From Apostichopus japonicus (taxonomy: Eukaryota > Echinodermata > Holothuroidea > Aspidochirotida > Stichopodidae): DNA of 64,000 nt. Position numbers and translations under genes: made by a program. Shown here piece after piece: positions 37,001 through 57,406 of this stretch. The stretch lies in NCBI RefSeq assembly GCF_037975245.1, contig NC_092565.1, forward strand, positions 12,856,499 through 12,920,498. The letters run 5' to 3'. The notes beneath the pieces are model-generated. The model was not told where the DNA came from and ran no database searches. It saw only the letters and a program-made list of their open reading frames with translations. Within the stretch, counting starts at the first letter, position 1; each line of letters opens with the position of its first letter.

Positions 37001-40000
37001 AACTTAAATAATGTACAGTGCAAGTAAGAGAACTTTCTGATCTTGTAGTTCCAACATGTACATGTAACATAAGGTTCTGTTAGTGGAGTTGTTGTATCCT
37101 TTAAATGTTGCTTGCTACAGATTGGAGACAAAATACCTTAGCCCTGTAGGTCTGGTTTTGCCTACCCATACTCTAACCCCTCTATACCAACCTTCAACAC
37201 CTCATGTCTTTATAACCTGCACCCAGTGTGTACCTTTACTGATGAAAACACAAAACAAATTCTCAAAAGTCCAGAGATATTTCGTTTTAGCAATCAGCAT
37301 TGCAAATTTACGCATCGCTTTTGTGAAAGCCTCTTAAGTTTGGTGGGATTTATGAATGTATCTGGCAAACCACAGAGTGAGTGACATCATCAACTAGCAG
37401 ATAAGTCCTAATAAAAGAGAATTGACCTTGATTAGACAAAAAAAAAAACTTTGATATGAAATTCTCTTGTGATTTTGCCTTTACCAAGTGAATTGCTTGA
37501 ATTACGCAGAACAGTTGCCTCTTTTTCAATACGGTAATTTATTCTGTAACAATTAGCAATTTCTCTGAAAATGATTTCCTTCAATCTTGCTTTTCTTTTT
37601 TTCCTCTCTTTTCCTTCCAGTTGAACCAATCAGCTACTTTGAGTTTGTAATCAACCCACAATCTTTCAGTCACACAATAGAAAATATATTCCATATGTCT
37701 TTCCTAGTCAAGGTAAAATATCTTTATTTTTGTTCTCACTACTTATTGTCTGGTCTGCATGTGATTTAGTTTTATCGAGAGAAAAGAGGAGAAAAGATTA
37801 TTGTAATAGTTTAAAACTGCTACTGTCAGATACCCTAGGAGTCAGGGTTGGACTCCACTTCAGTCAGTATGGAAAGAATAGCATACAACAATAATAAAAT
37901 GAGAAATGGGGGGGGGGAGTCTGGATTTCAATGACAGGGAATTTTATGCAAGAACCAAGCCCATGCAAAATGACAGTTCAAGTAGTCATTTTGTTGCGTT
38001 TCATATCTCAGAGAGTAGTTTAGAATCTCCCAGAATATATATTTTACTTTTTCAATACAAGTTTGAACAAGAAAAGAAATGTTTGGCTAGAATAGGATTT
38101 TTAACCAGTGACCTCAGTGATCACAAGTCATTGCACTCTAACCAATAGTTTTCAGTTTTTAGCCCAAAAGTTTGTTTGCTGTTTTCCAAGTTTTTATAAT
38201 TTCTCCAGACATTTTGTTGTTGTTTGAAAAGAGTATTCTGGTGGCTTACGTTGAATGCTGTGCAAATTTCGGAGTTTTTAGGTGAAATTCTCATCCTCAT
38301 GTAATGTTTTGTATCGCTAAAATATTTTATTTTGTGATTATTTGTAAATGTATCTGGCAATAAGCAGAATGGATGATATCATCAGGACACTTCAGCTGAA
38401 AAGGTCTTTGTTTTTACTTTACAATTTGTCCAATAATTGACCACAGAGGAAAAGAATATTACAAAAAGAGATACATGTTAATGCAATTCTAAGTACAGAG
38501 AACTTTGACAGCTAAAACTAACATTCCAAAATGTATCAGGTTTCAGGGATAATTCAACAAGAAGATTATAAATAGCCTAAGGAGAGCATTTGCCCAGATG
38601 AAATCACAGACCCCCCCTAATGTGATCCAACATCCTGGAGTAGTTGAATGGTTAGCCAGTCAAAATATATGGTTACATTCAATTAACCATATCTCAAGTT
38701 AAGGTCTAAGAAATTGAGTGAGTGTTTTCAACGAGCCATTGTGGAATATTCTACTCTTCATTGTCTTATATAACAATAGGACGGTCATGTCCAGATCAAA
38801 CTAGACGAAGACGGCCTGCCAGTAGTCTACCCGTCCCAACCTTTCAACCCGCAAGAGCACAATGAAGAAGTCCCAAGGAAGCAGCTCGTCCTCAGTATGG
38901 ACATGAGAGAGTGGAAGGTAAGATGTAACAGTGTGACTGTCCTCTTAGAAACATACCTGTCGGCCTTGAAATATAGCTGTTTCCTCCTCCTCCTCCCTCT
39001 CCACTACCCCACCCCTCCCTCCTCCCCCAGGAAGCAGCTCGTCCTCAGTATGGACATGAGAGAATGGAAGGTAAGATGTAACAGTGTGACTGTCCTCTTA
39101 GAAACATACCTGTCGGCCTCGAAATATAGCTTTTTCCCTCAAGCACAAAATGCTGTAGTTTATTTTAGTGTTTGATTCAACCAGGGGGTTCTTACCACTT
39201 TGAAGTAAGATGCTTTCAATCACATATTTACCTTCGCTGAAACTATCGTTCTGTAAAACATTAAAAAGCAAAAGTCATATTTGGTTTGTTTGAAAATAGA
39301 AAAGATTTACGGTAGCATTGCCAATCTAGCAAATAGTACCCAAATTGTGGTTTAGCTGTGTAAGAAGGTTTATCTTCAAAGCCAAAAGCTGCCTACACCA
39401 AGGATATTTATATTTTAAGAAACATAATGGAGAACGCAAATGATGTTTTCAAAAATGTGGAAATTTCACTCAAATGGTGGTAGGATGCTTTTAGGTGTAC
39501 AAGATTCGTTAACTTTTACAATAATTATTGCTTTGATATCAGTGGATGACTGTACTACAAACGTTACCTATTATGTTAATATGCACTACCGCATGTTATA
39601 ATTTTAACACTGTAGCGTAGCAAATAAGCTCATGTGTTAGCATACCAGCATGCTTTAGTTAATGTTCAATTCTGAGTACAAAACATGTCCTCTTAACGTC
39701 CTAAATTGAGCTCTCTCAGATGACATTGAATGCTGTTGTTAGAACATTACGCAGAGTGTCCTAGTCACTTGAATCGATAAGCCTTGGATTTAGAGTTTAT
39801 CGGTCTTAGAAACATGTTATCATGAACAGCCTTAAGTATTTACATTATTTGATGAAAGAATTCAATCAAAACGACCATACGAGACATGCATAAATCGCAG
39901 TTTACTTCAAACGTCATATTTGAATCGACAGGAGATCGTTGAAGTGTTTGAAATCTCCGAGCCCACGATCCCTCCGAGGGAAGACAAGAAAGCCCGAAAG

Positions 40001-40027
40001 AAGAAGAACCGTGCCGTCTCCAGATGA
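31040..40027 (+). CDS. NSMCE4A: NSMCE4A (Nse4), kleisin subunit of the SMC5/6 complex
   Basis: Nine coding exons: 31040-31121, 32224-32295, 33039-33175, 34502-34632, 35586-35685, 36459-36561, 37621-37712, 38780-38917 and 39932-40027 (TGA 40025-40027). Phases close exactly and give 316 aa. The ATG follows an in-frame TAA (31028-31030) in the same exon; an acceptor at 31005 implies a leader exon. Family landmarks: [13 protein letters not shown] near the N terminus (the Nse4 segment that contacts the SMC neck), [20 protein letters not shown] then LGSF in the middle, and [20 protein letters not shown] in the conserved C-terminal domain. The basic tail KKARKKKNR may be nuclear. Nse4 bridges the SMC5 and SMC6 heads with Nse1 and Nse3 and acts in DNA repair and chromosome maintenance. 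It is somewhat shorter than vertebrate NSE4A. The exon 1 donor (CTCA then gtaaac) was chosen because only it keeps frame with exon 2. Confidence 0.93.
33600..33760. repeat. Dispersed intronic repeat, NSMCE4A introns
   Basis: GAATGCATTGGGCAACAGCA, then AGAGTAAATGATGGCATACT and ACTACCCACAGAGAAAGG, resemble the block at 38343-38560 (AAATGTATCTGGCAATAAGC; TTGACCACAGAGGAAAAG) and a short one at 37352-37400 (GAATGTATCTGGCAAACCAC). These are diverged members of one repeat family spread over three introns. Confidence 0.5.
33955..34262 (+). mobile_element. tRNA-derived SINE
   Basis: The head GTGGCCAATTGGTTAAGGC is an A box and GGTTCGAATC a B box. Between them TTGGA-CTCGTGA-TCCAA forms an anticodon stem and 7-base loop with CGT at the anticodon, like tRNA-Thr. 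The body includes TTGGGCAAGATGCTTTATCT and AAATGGGTACCTGTGAGGTA, and the tail has AAAGCGCTATATAAAAGC, as in many invertebrate SINEs that share a LINE-like 3' end. It lies in intron 3 of NSMCE4A, same strand. Confidence 0.85.
38085..38150 (-). repeat. tRNA-like sequence on the minus strand
   Basis: On the minus strand TATTGGTTAGAGTGC reads as an A box, followed by AATGACTTGTGATCACTGAG and then TGGTTAAAAATCC, a worn B box. Probably the head of an old SINE in intron 7 of NSMCE4A. Confidence 0.5.
38343..38560. repeat. Dispersed intronic repeat, second copy
   Basis: Begins AAATGTATCTGGCAATAAGC, continues TGGATGATATCATCAGGACA and later TTGACCACAGAGGAAAAG. It is similar in order and spacing to the block at 33600-33760 in another intron of the same gene. 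Confidence 0.5.
38876..39132 (+). repeat. Recent tandem duplication across the exon 8 donor of NSMCE4A
   Basis: Bases 38876-38979 are repeated at 39029-39132 with only two or three changes. Each copy holds the last 42 coding bases of exon 8, the 5' splice site (AAG then gtaaga) and about 60 bp of intron. The joining segment is a CT-rich tract ending CCTCCTCCCCCAG directly before the second copy, which also makes a good 3' splice site. The offset is 153 bp, a multiple of three, and the frame between the two donors is open. Confidence 0.9.
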
Positions 40028-41041
40028 AACGTGGTTCGCAGACAGAGGAAGTAGTTCACTGTGAAATCTTGCCTTGAATGTATCTATTCTTACAGCATCG
40101 ACTGGGTGATGGCTTGAATCCAATAGCGGTGGTCATAGTTACTCCAGTCCTTCCACCCCCCTCGCCTCCCTGCCAAGAATCAATGCACAGAATGGTTTAT
40201 TTCTGACTTGGTGGGAAGTATCAGTCAGTTAACATAGAATGAAATGCATTTGATAGGTATAACTTCTGGTCTTCTGGTTTGGAAAGAGGAGGTAAGGTTT
40301 TCCACTAGGAAATAAAGGCAATAAAGGCATCAAAAGTGACAGTTGTGAGCAACGGTAATAGACGATATGTAAACCTGTTCACTACGAGGCCACTGTAGTC
40401 ATAACTGCCATATGTTAACTTTTTCCCTTCCAACGCACACAACCAGATAACTTAATAGTTTAATATTTCTGTGTATGTCAGCCTATTTTAGCTTCTTAGC
40501 TTTCATCCCAGCTAGATCGTTGTAAAATTTTTTGCTTCCATCCTGAAAACAGTCCAGAAATGGTCTAATTTTGACAGACTTCCAAACTTATGGATTTCAG
40601 TAAGATGGGGGGAAAAAATTGTTTATTTGATGCTGTCGCTCTGCCTTCTGAGTTTAGGATGTCAAGGCTGTTTGGTAATGATGTAAGATCATTGACTGAC
40701 AATAAAATCTCAGGAAGGTTATTCATAAAGTGTAATTAAATGATGTCAATTTAATTTCAAAACATTTAATTTTTATACGATGACTTTAGGCATCAAATTA
40801 ATTTTGATATGTTGCAGACCGTTATAAACCACATCTAGCAGTCCAGGTTGTAATTCTATGTCATTTTTCTTTCTTGATTTATTTTATTTTGTAAATGTGA
40901 CCCATTGAGCATCTGAGGCTCATCAATTAAAGCGACTGGACTAATTAGTCTAACCCACACAGACAATTTGGTCAGAACCTCATATGAAACACAAAACTCT
41001 ATATAACAGCATCATACACACCTTGTATGGCCTTAAATAAA
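40028..41041 (+). other. NSMCE4A 3' UTR with poly(A) signal
   Basis: AATAAA at 41036-41041 (CCTTAAATAAACTGG), about 1 kb after the stop, is the best polyadenylation signal. An earlier AATAAA near 40309 (GGAAATAAAGGC) could give a shorter 3' UTR. Confidence 0.5.
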
Positions 41042-41790
41042 CTGGTGTTGAAATGTCATCTAATCATGCTCTGTTGTTTTAAAAGAAGTTTAAATAACAG
41101 GGCTTGGTTGATAGTTGATAGAATTTATAAAACGATATGTAAACTTTGGCATTTAGGCCTTCACTAAGGATCTGTGAAGTAGACTTCATTTACTTTAGCA
41201 AATCTTAAAGCTGAATATCTTGAAACCTGAAATAGCTTTAGAAACATTACAAGAACTCCATTCAACTAGGACATATCAAGTTTACAATACCACCAAAAGT
41301 CTTCATTGAAACATTCCAACAAGAATGACAAAGTAGATTAATCATTGTCCATTACCGAGTTCCTCCCACCCTCCCCTCCCCCCCCCATTTTTCTGATGAG
41401 TGTAGTTTAATAGTTCATAGGTAGCAACAGTACTTGCTGTAAATATTATTTCTTAATCTTCCTTCTTGTTTGATATATCTATCTGTATGAGTAGTTTTCT
41501 TCGATAAGAATTTACTGATAGTTGGTAAATAGAATTGACTATTTAACTTGTAAATATACTGATAATATTGTTAAAAAAAAATTATTGCTCGCTTTCCTTG
41601 TCTTTTTTATCTGTCTTATTAATAATTCCAAAGCCATATGTATCATATAAGCCCCAATATTGGCCAAGTACATACTTTATTTAAGAAAATACCCACACAG
41701 TCTGTTATATGAACTGCTTATGATACAACTGGTTAACTGGCCTTGCCGATTCCCACTGTAAGAGCTGTAGCACTTATGTACATTTTTCTT

Positions 41791-41823
41791 CTATATATAT
41801 ATTTATATATATATATATATATA
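41791..41823. repeat. (AT)n microsatellite
   Basis: A TA dinucleotide run broken once by ATTT, in the NSMCE4A 3' flank. Confidence 0.85.
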
Positions 41824-42109
41824 GTTGTCTAGAATGTGGAAGTTCTTTCACTGTTTCGGAGTCGTTCGTGCAATGCGGGCTGTGAGTTGTTCAATTTTAT
41901 GTATAAAAATGCTTTTTATAGACTTAGAGAGGTATAATTATTACCTTGTGTTTTATGCGTTTTTTTATTATTGCTGGTATGTTGTTTATTTAGCTTATCT
42001 TCGATCGCGGAAAATAATTAGTCTCTCATAATAAGTGACACTTCATAATGTTCACCTTCACTGTTTGTGAAGGATATTTATTGGATGAGGAAGTGCCTCT
42101 CCCAACCTC

Positions 42110-42190
42110 ACACAAAAAGTACAAGCACAGCCTTTGCGTTTAGACCTAATTATAATTTATGGTCTACTTATGCGTCAGAATGCAATTCAC
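42110..42190. repeat. Dispersed repeat, CCTTTGCGTTTAGACC copy
   Basis: CACAGCCTTTGCGTTTAGAC followed by CTAATTATAATTTATGGTCT and GCGTCAGAATGCAATTCACA matches the copy near 47170 (GCGTTTGG then CATCAGAATGCACAATTTGA) and those near 51760, 52840 and 20050. Confidence 0.55.
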
Positions 42191-42543
42191 ATTCTTACAT
42201 TTTTCTATGTTAAAACCACCAACCCTCCACCCCCCCCCCGCTCACCTCAACCCCCATATGGAGCGGTTTTATAAAATGTTTCTCCTCTTGCCCTTCTATA
42301 AAGGTTTATGCCCCTATCTAACTCAGTCGGCGGAAACATAATCTCAACAACCCCGCCCCCCCCATCCTCCCGCCTGCCAAAATTTTGAAACATTTGTACG
42401 TTAATTGAATGGGGGAATGCGTATAGTTACTAATTGCATTTATTTACATACATTTATGAATTACCCAAAATAGGGGAGTGGACACCGGAACCCAAAGAAG
42501 ATGTGTAATACGTTCGTATGAGCAACACGACGACAATACTAAT

Positions 42544-42664
42544 AATGATGATGATGATGATGATGATGACGATGACGATGACGGTGACGATGACGGTGAC
42601 GACGACGACGACGATGACGATGGTGATGATGTTTGTGGTAGTGATGGTGATGATGATGATGGCG
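42544..42664. repeat. GAT/GAC-rich trinucleotide microsatellite
   Basis: (GAT)n grading into GAC and GGT triplets. It keeps several frames open on both strands (poly-Asp, poly-Ser or poly-His), but none has coding context. Confidence 0.85.
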
Positions 42665-43034
42665 ACGCAGGGCGAGGGCAATGGCCAGTGAACAGGACCG
42701 ACTTTGCAAGAGATCGCCGTAGGATCGCAGTCGAGCATTTAGAATGATATAAAAAATTGTTTGAACTACGGAGACTTCTAGATGGATGATTGATGAACAA
42801 AAAAAAATTTTTTTCCATCCAGGGGAAATCCACGGTTTCCACATTTAAAATTGTATTTTACATTGTACAAAAAAAATCCCAAAATAAGCTAAACACTGTT
42901 GAACTGGATAGCCAACCGACGTGAAGTGTAAGTTAAAATCCATTCGGCTTCGCCCAAATGTACGTATGGGGCTGCTCAGTGTCGTACAAAATAGCAACAG
43001 TTGTGTAAACTGTCACACAATTCGTTGACCGTTC

Positions 43035-52137
<9,103 letters not shown>

Positions 52138-53502
52138 GAAATTTTATTTTACACAAAATACAGGCCTACAATCAACTTATGAACTTAACCTGAAATAATG
52201 AGAAGATTAACCATACATCAGTAGCAGTAAACTACTCACATTTAGCAAATATTATGTACGTCACCAAATAGACTTCTTTTGATTGGTCAAATATCGAATG
52301 AATATTGATGAGCTTTCCTCAATATTTAGTATTAACTTGCTGAAAAAAACTAATAAAGATAATCACAATCAGTAGCCAAATGTTAGATTTTAAGTCCACG
52401 AAAATTAGTAACGCATGTTGCAAAATTTTAGACAGTTGTCATGACAACGATATAAAGGCCTACCCAGGCGCCTATTTTGTTCGATAAAAAGAACAAAAGA
52501 ATGATTTTTTCCCCCTTTATATTATTTTGAATAATCACTTTTGCATTCTGTATTTGGTAAAGTTTCGTTTCTTAAAATGGACTATAGACAGTAAATATGT
52601 GTTCATCTGAAAATATAATTTATTTTCAATTTGTCTCGAGTCTTGCATGCCTGTGTCTTCATTGGTTCATGATTGAATTTCCAACCAACCTTCCACTTTC
52701 TCCGTGACCCCACAATACCCATACTACCCCAAACATATATAAACAATATATTAAATTAATATTTGATTATAGACTGGGGCTGGTTCCAGGGGTTGTACAC
52801 ATTTCCCCCTCCCCTTCTCTCATTCAACCTCACACAAAAAAGTCACAGTTGTTATTCGCATAACCTTGTGTCAGGACCTTGTAAAGAATGTACGCAGATC
52901 CCCCCCCCCCCTGGAAATCGGCTTCAATGACCATTGGAGCCACACCCCTTCCTATATGTAACATATATCTTGGATCTACCTCTAATGGTTGCGTTCGTGC
53001 CAAACATTTGATAGTTAGGGAAGACCACATGAACTTGAAAATGTGTTAGTGACGAAACATTCTCTTCTCGAAGATGCTATAATTGGCAAGCAGGGGAGAA
53101 CCATTCATAACTACAAAGCATATTTTGAAACTGTTATAATGAAAAAGGAAAAAGCTCTCTGTACAAAGCTCATTTCTCATTCCTCCTGTTGATTATAAAT
53201 TATCCCATGTATTGTTTCTTGACATCACGTGTTTTCTTTAACATTATAACAACACGTGACAATAAATTGAATTAATAATATAAAGAAAATATTAATATTT
53301 GACATAGGACTGTTTTTTCACACTCCATGGTCTATCAACCCGCAGTGCTCACAGGTTCAGAATGAACAACATTTTCATTATAATAATTGTGCGTCAATAA
53401 GAATTACGTCAGGCGCGCGTCCAAGGGAATATAGCGGTAAACATCCTCCCTTTCAGCCCCATGCATATACACAAAGTAAACATGACAGTTTTTAGAGTCT
53501 GC
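52138..53502. other. Upstream flank of the fibrinogen-related gene
   Basis: This should contain the promoter of the minus-strand fibrinogen-related gene. It also holds a repeat copy at about 52766-52996 (CATAACCTTGTGTCAGGACC; ends GGATCTACCTCTAATGG). No TATA box is convincing and no second gene is seen. Confidence 0.4.
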
Positions 53503-54000
53503 ATGTATCGCACCACAATTAATGCACCCATTGACTTACACACTGAACTCGTCACATTCTAAGGCCGATAGAGCATTGATAAAAGTTTTCAACTGACATA
53601 TCCTACTCACCATTTTGATAGCTAATGGCTTGGGCTATCATGAAACATTCAACTTTTGCCACCATGACCGTTTTAGAGTTTGAGCTAGAAGAGCTCAAAG
53701 TTGATCATAGTGCTCCCCATATCCCATATGTCAGCTGTCGCATTGGAATCGTCTTGTTTCACCCAAGATTTTCTATAAAAAAAAATTTACCTTCAATCCT
53801 CCAGATTTTTAGACCATCAGTAGTTTATTTCATCCTCTTCAACATCCAAGCATCTAAAAGAATGGTGATGACTCAGAAAATGCCCTCCCGCCCCCCCCCC
53901 CCCAAAAAATCAATACGGTAGGTCACTTTAGGGATATATTTTCCGACAATGGTTAACCTCTCAGGCGGACGTGCACTACTCTAATTGTGATGCGATACCT
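53503..54000. mobile_element. TIR MITE, family B copy 2
   Basis: Starts ATGTATCGCACCACAATTAA and ends CTAATTGTGATGCGATACCT, inverted relative to each other. Interior landmarks CCATTGACTTACACACTGAA, CCTTCAATCCTCC and TTCCGACAATGGTTAACC match copy 1 at 18819-19150 in order. It is about 166 bp longer than copy 1, mainly in the middle. Confidence 0.7.
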
Positions 54001-56230
54001 ATAGGTGTCACAGCGTGGTAGGCTTGATGTAACATAAGTACGTCTCAAATTTTCTGTTCAACATTTAGAGACCAAGTTACAAGACCGTTTGTCTTATCGA
54101 GAATATATATAGGCAATTTCTTAATTTTTATCCTTGTAATTATTGTTATTTTTTCCTTATTAAATATCTATTTCAGCCGTTTTGATGAAGGAAGTCTCTT
54201 TTATGTCAACTACAGCCAATGAAGTTATGGAAATCTCTCCTTTCTTTCTTTTTTATTCATTTATTTATTTTGTTTTTATTGATGTAATAATCAGAAAATT
54301 TTCAATAAAATGTGTGTGCGAATGTGTATGTACGCGCTGCGCGCGTTAGTGTGCGTGTGTAACGAAAAAAAAATCAACTTGCAGTCATGAATTTACTATT
54401 TTAAATACTCTTTGTCAGATTCTATCAAGAGTCAGTTCGGGTAAACATACTTCTTCTTTTTTTCCAGTCGAATATTAAAATCAATAATTTGGTTATCGAA
54501 TTGTATGTTATCATCGAATCTAACTAACACGAATCTGAGATTGTCAAGAGAAGTATTTATTTTTTTGTCCTGTAGACGTAGGTAGCTCTGACCTTCATCT
54601 TTGATTGGACAAATGAAGCAAATGTTTGTCTGTTTTGTGTCTGTCTTGTCATTTTCCCCTTTTGCTTGCGGGGGTGGGGGTGGGGGAGGGATAGCTAGTC
54701 TTTATCTTTTATATAGAAAGTATTTGAATGGTAAGATCCCATCCCCACCCCACCCCAACCCACCCCACCTCATCCCCTTATCTGCATTTTAATATATCTT
54801 TCTGTCTCTTCTTTGTTGTTATTGTACTTATTGCGTACATATCACAATACCTTGAGTGTATATAGAGTGTACAGAGGATCAATGTTTACTAAAACTGTTA
54901 GAATACAAAGGTTGATACCAGCGACTGCTCAAACAGAAACAAAAATGAAATAAGCTAGAGAGGCTTTTTTCCGTTCTCATGACAACAGTTGAATTCAAAT
55001 TCTAGTTGCCATGGTATCATAGTATTTTGGAAGTACGTAAGAATTGATTCTTGTATTACGGTATTTTGAAATGTTTCCTTTAAAAGGAGACGCTAAAGTC
55101 TGCCGTCATCAATAGCTTATATGTTTTCGTATTATAGAATTGTGTGATGAACAACTCTCCCAGATATGTAAGCCGGAAAGTCTCCCTCAATTTGTAAAGT
55201 TATCGTTGGAGATTGAAGACTATGTCAGGACCTCGTTGCCTTCGCAATACTCTTGAGTTCAATAACAACTATGTGACTGTTGACGTTCATACTTGTAAAT
55301 GAGAGTGTCAATGTAAACAGTGGTAAAAACAATCAGATCTTTTGAAAATTTTTTAATATTTTATAAACAACATTTATAAACCATATATCAATTACAGGAA
55401 GGATACCCTCACCTTAACCCCCCCCCCTCCCTAAAACAGACTTCAAACATATTTTCTGACCCCTCTCCCATCCCTAAATTCGAATTTGTAACAAAGGGCA
55501 TAACCTATATGATGTCAAGAAAAGTCATTTTAATGTAAACGTTACTAAAACTTACACATTTCTGACTCGTAAAATGGAGACAAAAAAGTGGCATTGCCCC
55601 CTCACAACACAGAAGCTTGGTATGCGCCTACATGCATCCAGCTATCAGCAACGGACCTGATATGAAACTCTGGGCCCATGCTTGAGGACGATGGTTCGGG
55701 GGCTACTGCCTCGGGGACCGGGGTCAATGGGGGGGGGGGTGACAGGGCGGGGAAACATGGGATAAAGAAAGACTTAAAACATGATGCCTATTGATATCAC
55801 GGTTCCCGGGGCCCCTACCTGCCCTCTCCACGCCACTGTATGGCCTTGCGTTCTTGCGTTCTTTGCCTGCGCAGATTTTCTGTCAATTGCAACTCCCCAT
55901 CCCTGCACAATACAATGGCATATCATTATTTTGACTAAGCATAAGACAAAAGAAAATTAATGAATGGACATGAACTTTGGTGTTTGATCAGAAATAAGCT
56001 GTATTTTTGCCTGTCGTTCACAAAATCAACCCCAAGAATTGTTTGACTTTATAATTTAGTGCAAGTATGCTTGCAGAACAATTCATAGCATAACCAAGTT
56101 TTCTCCGAAACGATCCAAATTCCAGACTACATTTTGTATATTGACCTAACTGTTTGCATGCTAGTATATTTCCTACCCCTATTTATATGCATTAATACGT
56201 TCCTACCCACTTTACCATTTTTAAATTTTT
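54001..56230. other. Intergenic, no gene recognised
   Basis: AT-rich spacer with homopolymer runs and a GTGTGCG-rich stretch (about 54310-54360). The 3' UTR of the lipase gene should lie at the right edge. Confidence 0.4.
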
Positions 56231-57317
56231 TTACCAAAACCACCATCCATCATCTTCTTCCTCTTCCTCCTCCGGGACGCAATACGGCTGATCTCCGTTG
56301 GTTTCCAACATGTATACCCCTGGTGCCCCATCTTTTGCATGGTAGCCCATTATTGGGCAGCTGTTATCCCCACAGGAGTTGCAGTGGCCATTTTCAAAGT
56401 CATCCCAAGAACTACATGGGTAAGATTTGAATTCACATTCACTAGTGTCGAAGCTTTCGGTGAAGTACCAGATGGAGCGAAGGTGATCACATACGTCACG
56501 ACCAAGAAGAGCCTTCCAACAACCAGGTTGATCGCTCCCACCATTAGGGAAGAAATCCAAGTGGCCATGCTACAACAAAAATATAAATAAATAAAGTACC
56601 ATAGAGGCAAGAGTTTACCTGTAGAGAGATGGTAGGTGTAAGGGTTGTATCATGGGTCTACAGATTGAAGTGAAAACCATCCGTGACGAGATGTCCTCGT
56701 TTTAATATCTTTAATGAATACATTTGTGGTCAAAGTTAGATCAAAGCATTTCTACTTGGTGTTATTATTTAGAGATGTTAGGGTCGACCTAAACTAATTT
56801 TGTGTAACACTTACCGTTTGTGCACTGCCCAAAAATGCATCGGTGTGTATAACATCAACAAAGGGTGCATCCGTAGGATCAAGTTTACAGTCAAGATGAG
56901 TAAACTGGTCAAAATGAGGACCGGCTGGATCAAGACCTAATAGCGAAACGAAATCTTCAGCAGAGCAACTAGTCATCATCATCATTATTATCATTATCAT
57001 TATTATTATTATTATCATAACTTTATTAGCATCATCATCGTCGTCGTTATTATCATCATCATTATTATCATCATCTTAATCATCATCAATATTATTATTA
57101 TCAACTTCATTATTATCATAATTTTTATCATAATTATCATTATCATCATTATAATCATTATTATTACATCATCATTATTATCAACATTATTATCACCATC
57201 AACATTATTATTATCACCATCATTATCATCTTCATCATTGGCATCGTCATCATCTTCATCATCATCAATAATCATCATCATCAATAATCATCATCATCAA
57301 TAATCATCATCATCAAT

Positions 57318-57406
<89 letters not shown>

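Larger units (their letters stand above)
41042..43034. other. Intergenic between NSMCE4A and the fibrinogen-related gene
   Basis: The two genes converge here. The stretch holds an AT microsatellite, a CCTTTGCGTTTAGACC repeat copy (about 42110-42190) with a C-rich flank, and a GAT/GAC-rich microsatellite at 42544-42664. No gene was recognised. Confidence 0.45.

Noticed and set aside
42444-42844. Poly-Asp, poly-Ser and poly-His frames at 42.4-42.8 kb
   Set aside because: Microsatellite-driven on both strands, no exon signals.
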